Positions 1 through 5,588 of a stretch of 6,510 nucleotides of DNA are shown here, in pieces. The stretch is from JBHIDQ01 sp046760155. Lineage in GTDB: Bacteria; Chloroflexota; Dehalococcoidia; Dehalococcoidales; RBG-16-60-22. The notes beneath the pieces are model-generated. The model was given only the letters and a program-made list of their open reading frames with translations, was not told the DNA's origin and did no database searches. The DNA lies in the NCBI GenBank assembly GCA_046760155.1, contig JBHIDQ010000083.1:1-6510 (forward strand), given 5' to 3'. The stretch's first letter is position 1. The number at the start of each line of letters is the position of its first letter. The position numbers were made by a program, and so were the translations under genes.

Positions 1-12
1 GACCACTCGATA

Positions 13-50
13 GAAAGGGCACCCTAAATAAACAGGGTGCTCTTTCTTTT
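13..50 (+). terminator. Rho-independent terminator hairpin, possibly bidirectional
   Basis: Positions 13-25 pair with 34-46 to form a 13-bp stem around an 8-nt loop (AAATAAAC). On the plus strand the only imperfection is one G-U wobble (18/41), and the stem runs into a T-rich tract at 43-50. On the minus strand the same pair becomes a C-A mismatch and the tail (UAUCG) is poor in U. The hairpin is therefore better built for plus-strand transcription arriving from left of the window. It also lies about 25 nt past the stop codon of the aminotransferase, so it probably ends the minus-strand operon too. The structure is seen directly; function is inferred. Confidence 0.8.
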
Positions 51-75
51 GACTAATGAGCCTAAGATAAGCCAA

Positions 76-1428
76 TTATTTTGATTTCAGGTCAGCGATA
101 GCCGCATACAGTATATCGAGCATTTCGTCGGCTTCTTCCCGGGTGGTGATGATGGGCGGGTTAAAGCGTACCCGGGTATAGTCTTTGGCTAGAGCCATCC
201 GGACATACAAGCCTTTTTGCAGTACCTCCCGCTGCCATTTACTCATGGTGGCCGCATCGAACGGCTCGTTGGTCGCCTTATCCCTGACTAACTCCAGGCC
301 AAGCATCAAACCCTTGCCGCCGATATCACTGACATTGGGCAAACCTTTAAATTCACCATTCAAACGCTCCAGAACATAGTTGCCTACCATCTCTCCATTC
401 TGAACCAACTTATCTCTAGTGATTAGTTTCAAGGCTGCCTTTGCCGCGGCCGCACAGACGGGATTACCGTGCTGGGTCCAGCCATGCCACAGCATTGAAC
501 CCTGCAAACCCTGATAAATCCGGTCACTAATCAGCGTGGCCCCAAAAGGCAGATAGCAACCATTAATTGACTTGGCTGCCGTCATCACATCCCATTTCAC
601 ATTCCAGTGCTCTTGAGCCCACATCCGGCCGGTTCTTCCGAAACCGGTCTGAACCTCATCGGCAATGAGGAACACATCGTAATCAGTGCATATCTGCCTC
701 ACGATTGGGAAGTACTCCGGTGGCGGTGCGATATTGCCTGCCGCACCCATCACCGGCTCCGCAATATAGGCAGCGACGCTATCCGCTCCCTCTTTTTTGA
801 TAATCTCTTCTACGTAGCGGGCGCAGAGAACATTACAAGTCGGATATTCCAGATGGAAAGGGCAGCGATTACAGTAAAAGTAAGGTGCCTGGACGAAGCC
901 AGAGGCAAGCGGTGCATAACCGGTCCAGAATGCCCCGCTTCCGGCTCTGGTCGCTGCCGCCGAGCCCATGCCAGCACCATGGTAGGAATCCTGAATGCTA
1001 ATAATTTTATACTTGCCCTTACCTTGCTTCGACCAGTAGAGGCGAGTTAATTTGAATGCTGTCTCTACCGCTTCCGAACCACCGCTGGTAAAGTAAAAAT
1101 GGTCTAATCCCGGTGGTACTACCTGAGCCAAATCCCGGGCATACTCAATAATCGGGACATTGGATTGTCTCCCCAGAAGATGAGCGAACTGCAATTTCTG
1201 CACTTGCTCACAGATGGCATCGATGATGTCTTTCTGTCCGTGCCCCAGAGTATTACTGGTTTGCTGGGAGCCGGCGTCAAAATAGGCATTTCCCTCGGTG
1301 TCCCAACACCTGACTCCATCTGCTCTCTCAATAACCGGCCCCACCTCTTTTTCTCCAACCACCGAAAAGCCATGGATTAGATACTTACGGTCCAACTCAA
1401 GAAGCTCTTCAGTCCGTTTACTAACCAT
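76..1428 (-). CDS. Class III (PLP-dependent) aminotransferase
   Basis: A fold-type I, class III aminotransferase of 450 aa, the usual family length, expected to be cytosolic and to move an amino group from an amine or amino acid to a 2-oxo acid such as pyruvate. Visible motifs are SGGSEA (115-120, phosphate contact), SYHG (148-151, ring-stacking aromatic), DEVQTGFGRTG (from D257, pyridine-nitrogen aspartate) and AAKSINGCYLPFG with Schiff-base Lys286. A cysteine-rich insert has C186, C189, C198 and C202 (CX2C-X8-CX3C). The start is ATG 1428, because the GGAGGG at 1433-1438 sits 5 nt before it; the upstream in-frame ATG at 1440 overlaps that site and has none of its own. It is the last gene of the minus-strand operon, 56 nt after the aldolase remnant. 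The substrate is unresolved: taurine-, beta-alanine- and omega-aminotransferases share these motifs. Confidence 0.93.
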   Translation of the reverse strand: MVSKRTEELLELDRKYLIHGFSVVGEKEVGPVIERADGVRCWDTEGNAYFDAGSQQTSNTLGHGQKDIIDAICEQVQKLQFAHLLGRQSNVPIIEYARDLAQVVPPGLDHFYFTSGGSEAVETAFKLTRLYWSKQGKGKYKIISIQDSYHGAGMGSAAATRAGSGAFWTGYAPLASGFVQAPYFYCNRCPFHLEYPTCNVLCARYVEEIIKKEGADSVAAYIAEPVMGAAGNIAPPPEYFPIVRQICTDYDVFLIADEVQTGFGRTGRMWAQEHWNVKWDVMTAAKSINGCYLPFGATLISDRIYQGLQGSMLWHGWTQHGNPVCAAAAKAALKLITRDKLVQNGEMVGNYVLERLNGEFKGLPNVSDIGGKGLMLGLELVRDKATNEPFDAATMSKWQREVLQKGLYVRMALAKDYTRVRFNPPIITTREEADEMLDILYAAIADLKSK

Positions 1429-1432
1429 TTTT

Positions 1433-1438
1433 CCCTCC
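1433..1438 (-). promoter_or_regulatory. Ribosome binding site that fixes the aminotransferase start
   Basis: Read on the minus strand this is GGAGGG, 4-5 nt before ATG 1428. The longer in-frame start at ATG 1440 would use the same bases as its first codons, and the bases upstream of it (1441-1460) are A/T-rich with no Shine-Dalgarno match. The shorter protein is therefore preferred. Confidence 0.8.
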
Positions 1439-1484
1439 ATATATTTTTATATTTTAGTGCCTCGTCTACTAGTTAGGTGGCGAT

Positions 1485-1678
1485 TTAGCTAACCTTCCTC
1501 TCCTTGCTCACTTTGTTCAACGCGGCTGAAGCCGCACTCCTCAAGAAACCTTCATCGCTACTCAGGGCGATAAACTGGAATCCCTGGGCAATGCGCTCAT
1601 TGACTGCCTCAGCGCTAGCCAGGTTCCTATGGTCGCTTTTCCCTCTCGCCACAGTTCTTTCACCCGGTTCTTCTTCAA
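1485..1678 (-). pseudogene. Remnant of HpcH/HpaI-family aldolase, internally deleted and frameshifted
   Basis: Reading the minus strand from TTG 1678, preceded 6 nt upstream by AGGAG (1685-1689), gives RVKELWREGKATIGTWLAL. This matches the N-terminus of HpcH/HpaI aldolases; E. coli HpaI, from memory, has FKAALKAGRPQIGLWLGL. From about 1619, in a different frame, 44 codons ending at TAA 1485 encode SAEAVNERIAQGFQFIALSS followed by DEGFLRSAASAALNKV, matching the family C-terminus (HpaI: [20 protein letters not shown]). About 190 of the roughly 255-260 codons are missing between them. The missing part carries the catalytic His and Arg and the metal-binding Glu and Asp. The N-terminal frame runs on to a TGA at 1562-1564, so at most a 38-residue peptide is made. 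The joint lies around 1607-1622. Intact members split 2-keto-3-deoxy or 4-hydroxy-2-oxo acids, often into pyruvate plus an aldehyde. Confidence 0.82.
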
Positions 1679-1704
1679 TTCAGTCTCCTTCCTTTCCCCC
1701 TATC

Positions 1705-2760
1705 CTACTTAATTTGCTTAATCGCCTCTTGAAATTTTTTCAGCTTAGTTTGAAATTCCGGCTTGTCCCAAGCCTCCCGATTGACCACACCCTCAGGAAC
1801 TTCGCCGCGCATAATCTGAGTTATCTGCTTAACAATTATTTCCCATACACTGGTCAGAAACTCATCAGTAAACGCCATGGCGTGAGCAGTGACGATGACA
1901 TTGTCCAGTTTAAGTAGCGGATTATCCGGTGGTGTCGGTTCTTGGTCAAAGACATCAATGGCTGCCCCTCGTATCCATTTCTCCTGTAAAGCCTTGGTCA
2001 GTGCCAATTCATCAATAATCGGTCCCCGGGCGGTGTTTATCAGAAAAGCCGTTGGCTTCATCTTGCGCAGTTCTTTTTCGCCAATCAAATGACGAGTTTT
2101 TTCGCTTAGAGGACAGTTGATGGTCATAAAGTCTGATTCGGTTAATACCGTATCCATGTCTACCAGCTTCACCTCAACATCATCTACCGCCTTTTGAGTA
2201 ATATAGGGGTCATAGGCAATATGTTTCATGCCAAATGGTTTAGCTAACTTAAACATCTCATGACCGATATTACCCACACCCATCGAGCCCAATGTCTTCC
2301 CAATTAAGCCATAACCATGGTACTTAGTTACTTCACTCCATCGCCCCTCAGTGGTCAACTGGTGTTTGGTGAGCAGTCGTGTGCTTAAGGCAAGAATGAA
2401 GGTTATGATGGCGACGGCCACCGGACGACGAACTGCGGCTGGAGTAATACATAACATCACTCCAGCATTGGTGCAGGAAGGAACATCAATCCGGTCGTAG
2501 CCCACGCCAATCCGATGGAGGGAAAGGAGCTGATTGTTGCCGATGAAACTCTGTTCTGTCCATCTAGGACGAGTACGAGTAATGACCATATCGAAGCCCT
2601 GTATCTGTTCCGGGGTGACCTCGGGCAAAAACTCGGTGAATACCTCGTGTTCTACATTAGGCATCTCATTGATTAACTTTAGCCCCGGACCAGGCAAGAC
2701 AAATTTTCCTTCTTTATCCAAGAAGTCCCTGGTAAATCCAACTCTGACTTTCCGACTCAT
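1705..2760 (-). CDS. D-2-hydroxyacid dehydrogenase (phosphoglycerate/hydroxypyruvate type), copy B
   Basis: An NAD-dependent D-isomer-specific 2-hydroxyacid dehydrogenase of 351 aa (family usually 310-350), interconverting a 2-oxo acid and a D-2-hydroxy acid in the cytosol. Visible features are the Rossmann motif GVGNIG (161-166), Asp184 in YDPY at the end of the next strand (typical of NAD preference), and the catalytic set Arg245 (NTARG), Glu274 (DVFDQEP) and His293 (TAHAM). The inter-domain helix reads VRRPVAVAIITFIL instead of the more common AEHALALLL type. Its ATG is 1 nt after the stop of the upstream paralogue, and AAGGAGGA inside that gene's last codons (GGAGG 2767-2771, 6 nt spacing) drives it, so the two are probably translationally coupled. 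The substrate is not evident; glyoxylate, hydroxypyruvate or 3-phosphoglycerate are family possibilities. Confidence 0.92.
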   Translation of the reverse strand: MSRKVRVGFTRDFLDKEGKFVLPGPGLKLINEMPNVEHEVFTEFLPEVTPEQIQGFDMVITRTRPRWTEQSFIGNNQLLSLHRIGVGYDRIDVPSCTNAGVMLCITPAAVRRPVAVAIITFILALSTRLLTKHQLTTEGRWSEVTKYHGYGLIGKTLGSMGVGNIGHEMFKLAKPFGMKHIAYDPYITQKAVDDVEVKLVDMDTVLTESDFMTINCPLSEKTRHLIGEKELRKMKPTAFLINTARGPIIDELALTKALQEKWIRGAAIDVFDQEPTPPDNPLLKLDNVIVTAHAMAFTDEFLTSVWEIIVKQITQIMRGEVPEGVVNREAWDKPEFQTKLKKFQEAIKQIK

Positions 2761-2761
2761 A

Positions 2762-3784
2762 TTATTCCTCCTTGACTAAATTGATTTTGGGTTTAACTGT
2801 TTGATTGACCACGTTTTTGGGCCATCGTCCACTGAGCACCCTAGCTGCCTCCTGCCCCACGCTTTGCTTCAGTCGCTTAATCGAGGCAACCGTATGACTA
2901 CAGCAGTGAGGACTAACTATAACATTATCCATCTTCAGCAGTGGATTATCAGGCTCAACCGGTTCCTGTTCGAAGACGTCTAACCCGGCGCCAGCGATCC
3001 GTTTCTCCTGCAGTGCCTTAATCAGTGCCGCCTCATCAACTACGGCACCTCGTGCCGTATTGATAAAATAAGCGGTTGGTTTCATCTGTTTGAATTCCTT
3101 TTCCCCAATGAGATGACGGGTTTCCTGATTTAAGAGGGTGTGCACCGAGACAAAGTCCGACTCTTTAAGCAGCTCAGGCAAGCTTACCAAGGTTATGCCA
3201 TACTCCTTGGCCAGTGATTTATCGACATAAGGGTCGTAGCCCAATATCCTTAAACCAAAGCACTGTGCCTTCCTAGCCGTCATGCGTCCAATCTTACCGC
3301 AACCTACCAGCCCCAGGGTTTGCTCATAAGGTGCCCCCACACTTGCCCGAATTAGTTGAGACTCAGCCCAGCGATTTTGCTTCATGCCTTCATTTATTGC
3401 AAGTAGTCCCCCGCCCAAAATAAGCAGCAGAGCGATAGCATGGTTGGCGACCTCTTCCAAGCAGAAATCAGGGATATTAACCAAAAGAACACCGTTATCG
3501 GTAGCGGCATCGACATCAACATTATCATAACCGATGCCATAACGGACGATTACTTTCAATCTAGGTAATGCCTGCAAAACCCGGCGTGTCATTGGAGCGA
3601 ATATCACCAGCAAGGCATCAGCATCCCTGGCTAATTCAATTATCTTGTCCTCGGTGGCGGCTTCAACTTCCACTAATTCAGCATTCACCGTGGCCAGCTC
3701 TTCAGCCTCCACCTCCATAGTGGTAAAGGCAAGCGGAACCTGGAACTTTCTTTCCACCCGCATCACTTTAAATTGCCTCGCCAT
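2762..3784 (-). CDS. D-2-hydroxyacid dehydrogenase (C-terminal-binding-protein-like), copy A
   Basis: A second D-2-hydroxyacid dehydrogenase, 340 aa from ATG 3784. Counted from that ATG, GCGKIG is at 161-166, Asp184 in YDPY, Arg245 (NTARG), Glu274 (DVFEQEP) and His293 (SPHCC): the same residue numbers as in the downstream copy, showing that the two align almost without net gaps. Two cysteines (294-295) follow the catalytic His. The inter-domain helix is the standard EEVANHAIALLL. AAAGGAGGG precedes the gene (core 3794-3798). A TTG at 3787, one codon upstream, has 6-nt spacing and the ATG 9-nt, so the start is uncertain by one residue. It lies 82 nt downstream of the enolase-superfamily gene. 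The fold and chemistry are secure; the substrate is unknown, and labels such as phosphoglycerate dehydrogenase would be over-specific. Confidence 0.92.
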   Translation of the reverse strand: MARQFKVMRVERKFQVPLAFTTMEVEAEELATVNAELVEVEAATEDKIIELARDADALLVIFAPMTRRVLQALPRLKVIVRYGIGYDNVDVDAATDNGVLLVNIPDFCLEEVANHAIALLLILGGGLLAINEGMKQNRWAESQLIRASVGAPYEQTLGLVGCGKIGRMTARKAQCFGLRILGYDPYVDKSLAKEYGITLVSLPELLKESDFVSVHTLLNQETRHLIGEKEFKQMKPTAYFINTARGAVVDEAALIKALQEKRIAGAGLDVFEQEPVEPDNPLLKMDNVIVSPHCCSHTVASIKRLKQSVGQEAARVLSGRWPKNVVNQTVKPKINLVKEE

Positions 3785-3846
3785 CAACTTGACCCTCCTT
3801 TATCGCTTATCTTTCATTACTCATCGTAATTTGCTCTCAGGATTTT

Positions 3847-3867
3847 ACTGTCATCGCCGCTGACAGT
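3847..3867 (-). other. Small intercistronic stem-loop
   Basis: Bases 3847-3853 (ACTGTCA) pair perfectly with 3861-3867 (TGACAGT) around a 7-nt GC-rich loop, starting at the last base of the upstream gene's TAA. On the transcribed minus strand it is followed by AAAA rather than U residues, so it is not an intrinsic terminator. It might mark an mRNA processing or stability element, or be chance. Confidence 0.35.
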
Positions 3868-5018
3868 TACTTAGGCCATGGGTGCTTGGCAATCTCCTTC
3901 TCGTTAAGCTCTGCACCAATGCCGGGTTTCTTCGGCAGACTGAGGTAGCCGTCCCTGATATCGGGAAGTTCGGTGATAATATCATCGCGCCACGGTGCGC
4001 TGTCGAAATCAGTCTCCATTATCTTTAGGTTGGGCACTACCGCACAAAGGTGAGCATTCATGAAAGTCGAGAGGTGACTATAATAGTTATGAGGCGCGAC
4101 CATGATTTCGTACATATCGGCTTGGGCGGCGATATGGCGCGATTCGATGTAGCCATTCCACGGCAGGTCGAGCATACAAAAATCCATGGCATGCTTTTCC
4201 AGATAAGGCTGGTAACCTTTCATCAGGTACAAATCCTCTGCCGAGCAAATCGGAACCTTGGTTGACTGCTTGATCTGCAAGAGCGCCTCCGGGTCGTAAA
4301 GGTCTAATTCCAGCCACATTAAATTATACGGCTCCACCACCCGGGCGACCTGAATAAAGCCTTCCGTCTTGAAGTTAAAGTTCAGGTCCAGACCGATGTC
4401 AACCTCATCGCCAACTGCCTTACGGAAAGTACTAATCAATCTGTCAATCGCCTTCAAGATGCCGCGGTCAATATTTTGGTCGAAGACGCGGAACATTCGG
4501 GGGCGCTCTCCAGGTATTATGATATTTGTCTTAAGGGCGGTATAACCGCGTTCTACCGCCTCTTCACCCAGCTTAGCAATGTCATCCAGACTTCTGATGG
4601 GTGGTCTATGGGTAAATAGTTCCGGGTTGCGTGCCCGATAGGTACCGCAATGAGACCAGTAGACTCTTATCTTGTCCCAAAGTGGGCCACCGAAAAGTTG
4701 GTAAAGAGGTAGGTCAAGAGCTTTAGCCTTGATGTCCCAGAGAGCTACTTCTATCCCGGCGATGGCTTTTTGGGCAATACCGCCCGGATTCTGCAGGAAA
4801 TGCTGACACATCTCCCGGTAGAGTTTCTCTACCATTATGGGGTTCTGACCAATGAGCCGAGGCTCCAAGTCCCGGATACAACCGCCGATACCGAATGAGG
4901 AGCGGTTGTCGGTACATTCCCCATAGCCCACCAGGCCCTCGTCCGTCTCCACCTTGACAAAAGTAAAGGCACGCCAGCCGGCATCACAGAAAATGGGGGT
5001 TACTTTGGTAATCTTCAT
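3867..5018 (-). CDS. Mandelate racemase / muconate lactonizing enzyme family protein, probable acid-sugar dehydratase
   Basis: An enolase-superfamily protein of 383 aa: an N-terminal capping domain (about 1-120), then a TIM-barrel. Numbered from ATG 5018, the metal ligands are Asp211 (in LDLN), Glu237 (in WLELD) and Glu261 (in SAED), with spacing normal for the family. Asp284 (MLDLPW) and His310 (VAPHN) form the His-Asp dyad typical of mandelate racemase and acid-sugar dehydratases. On the second strand ALKTN supplies Lys163 but Asn165 replaces the second lysine of the KxK motif, and Asn213 stands where galactonate dehydratase has a catalytic His. Dehydration of a sugar acid to a 2-keto-3-deoxy acid is likely, but the substrate cannot be assigned. 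The start is the second of two adjacent ATGs: AGGAG at 5025-5029 lies 6 nt from ATG 5018 and only 3 nt from ATG 5021. It is the first gene of the minus operon. Confidence 0.92.
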   Translation of the reverse strand: MKITKVTPIFCDAGWRAFTFVKVETDEGLVGYGECTDNRSSFGIGGCIRDLEPRLIGQNPIMVEKLYREMCQHFLQNPGGIAQKAIAGIEVALWDIKAKALDLPLYQLFGGPLWDKIRVYWSHCGTYRARNPELFTHRPPIRSLDDIAKLGEEAVERGYTALKTNIIIPGERPRMFRVFDQNIDRGILKAIDRLISTFRKAVGDEVDIGLDLNFNFKTEGFIQVARVVEPYNLMWLELDLYDPEALLQIKQSTKVPICSAEDLYLMKGYQPYLEKHAMDFCMLDLPWNGYIESRHIAAQADMYEIMVAPHNYYSHLSTFMNAHLCAVVPNLKIMETDFDSAPWRDDIITELPDIRDGYLSLPKKPGIGAELNEKEIAKHPWPK

Positions 5019-5024
5019 CATAAT

Positions 5025-5029
5025 CTCCT
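5025..5029 (-). promoter_or_regulatory. Ribosome binding site deciding between tandem ATGs
   Basis: Read on the minus strand this is AGGAG within AAGGAGATT. It is 6 nt from the second ATG (5018) and 3 nt from the first (5021). The dehydrogenase copy B gene and both plus-strand genes in this window also have 6-nt spacing, which favours the second ATG. Confidence 0.6.
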
Positions 5030-5090
5030 TAATCTCGATTATTTTAACACGTCATCATTTGTCTACTGAAACTTGGATAAGAATACAGCT

Positions 5091-5102
5091 ACCATTTATG
5101 GT
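5091..5102. promoter_or_regulatory. Inverted repeat ACCAT-TT-ATGGT, possible operator
   Basis: A perfect 5+5 bp dyad with a 2-nt centre, in the AT-rich divergent spacer. It would lie in the 5' leader of the minus operon, about 55-60 nt downstream of its predicted transcription start. It could bind a dimeric regulator, but no regulator gene is present in the window and a dyad of this size can occur by chance. Confidence 0.3.
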
Positions 5103-5161
5103 GAAAACTATAACATACCTGCTATCGGCTGCTCTAAATCAGTTTCAGATTATATCTCTAT

Positions 5162-5189
5162 ATTCTATTCCAATTTATGTGGTTGTCAA
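5162..5189 (-). promoter_or_regulatory. Sigma70-type promoter for the minus-strand operon
   Basis: On the minus strand a perfect -35 TTGACA (5189-5184) is followed after 16 nt by TAGAAT (5167-5162), five of six matches to the -10 consensus. Transcription would begin near 5155, giving a leader of about 137 nt before ATG 5018. A second TATAAT (5154-5149, minus strand) lies just downstream but has no good -35. Confidence 0.55.
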
Positions 5190-5196
5190 TTGATAA
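5183..5196. promoter_or_regulatory. Near-palindrome over both divergent -35 elements, candidate operator
   Basis: TTGTCAA followed directly by TTGATAA forms a 14-bp dyad with six of seven base pairs matching. It covers the -35 boxes of both predicted divergent promoters, so one bound regulator could control both transcription units. The dyad is seen directly; the operator role is inferred and the regulator family is unknown. Confidence 0.4.
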
Positions 5197-5213
5197 AATA
5201 GGTGGAGTATAAT
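5183..5213 (+). promoter_or_regulatory. Candidate promoter for the plus-strand lyase genes
   Basis: A perfect -10 TATAAT (5208-5213) is preceded by TTGTCA (5183-5188) with a 19-nt spacer, longer than the ideal 17, suggesting a weak or activator-dependent promoter. The start would be near 5220, giving a 60-nt leader that contains a 5-bp stem (TCCCG 5227-5231 with CGGGA 5237-5241). Confidence 0.5.
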
Positions 5214-5279
5214 AAAGGTATACTTTTCCCGGCTGGCGGGATATGAAGATATGAGATTTCCAATTTAAGGAGGCGCCTA

Positions 5280-5588
5280 ATGGTTTCAAGAGGAGCTTTA
5301 ATTTTCTCGCCCAAGGATAACGTGGCTACGCTTCTGGAAGACGTAAAGCCAAGTGCTGAGGTGCCAGTTCGATTGGGTAAAGAAGTTAGTAAAATTAAAG
5401 CATCAGAGAGTATACCTTTCGGTTTCAAGATAGCCGTCAGCGATATCGCCAAAGGGGCTAATGTGGTAAAGTACGGTGAAGCAATAGGTATCGCTTCGCG
5501 GGATATTAAGCAAGGCGAACTTGTCCACATCCACAATCTGGAAGGAGCCCGGGGCAGAGGTGACTTGACGAAAGGAGGTGCCAAATGA
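5280..5588 (+). CDS. UxaA-family lyase, small (SAF-domain) subunit
   Basis: 102 aa, the length expected of a stand-alone SAF domain corresponding to the N-terminal part of altronate dehydratase UxaA or galactarate dehydratase GarD, or to the small subunit SuyA of sulfolactate sulfo-lyase. Typical features are DNVATLL (13-19), DIAKGANVVKYGEAIGIAS (55-73), a DIKQGE turn and VHIHN (82-86), then a glycine/arginine tail (GARGRGDLTKGG). Residue 49 is Phe in PFGFK, where UxaA, GarD and SuyA as I remember them have GHK. AAGGAGG (GGAGG 5269-5273) lies 6 nt before the ATG. The stop overlaps the next gene's start as ATGA, so the subunits should be made together and form one enzyme. The reaction is elimination on a hydroxyacid: dehydration or, if SuyA-like, sulfite release. 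Confidence 0.88.
   Translation: MVSRGALIFSPKDNVATLLEDVKPSAEVPVRLGKEVSKIKASESIPFGFKIAVSDIAKGANVVKYGEAIGIASRDIKQGELVHIHNLEGARGRGDLTKGGAK

Noticed and set aside
607..1050. Plus-strand open frame of 147 codons opposite the aminotransferase
   Set aside because: A shadow of the clearly conserved aminotransferase frame; no Shine-Dalgarno site or recognisable motif.
1504..1917. Plus-strand open frame of 137 codons spanning the end of dehydrogenase copy B and the following gap
   Set aside because: It is antisense to the dehydrogenase C-terminus and to the aldolase remnant, has no ribosome binding site, and its translation resembles no family.
3847..3867. Intercistronic stem-loop considered as a terminator
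   Set aside because: Only 7 bp and followed by A residues on the transcribed strand, so it should not stop transcription between the enolase-superfamily gene and the first dehydrogenase.
5068..5100. Possible 10-codon leader peptide on the minus strand (ATG 5100 to TAG 5068) in the operon leader
   Set aside because: No ribosome binding site and no run of regulatory codons; not convincing as an attenuator.
5066..5148. Inverted copies CTGAAACT (5066-5073) and AGTTTCAG (5141-5148), 67 nt apart
   Set aside because: Only 8 bp with no extension on either side; expected by chance in an AT-rich spacer.
5240..5255. Imperfect tandem GATATGAA/GATATGAG in the plus-strand leader
   Set aside because: Two 8-nt units only; no evidence of function.
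5186..5584. Minus-strand open frame of 132 codons opposite the small lyase subunit
   Set aside because: Antisense to a well-matched SAF-domain gene, and it overlaps the predicted promoters; proline/serine/leucine-rich shadow.
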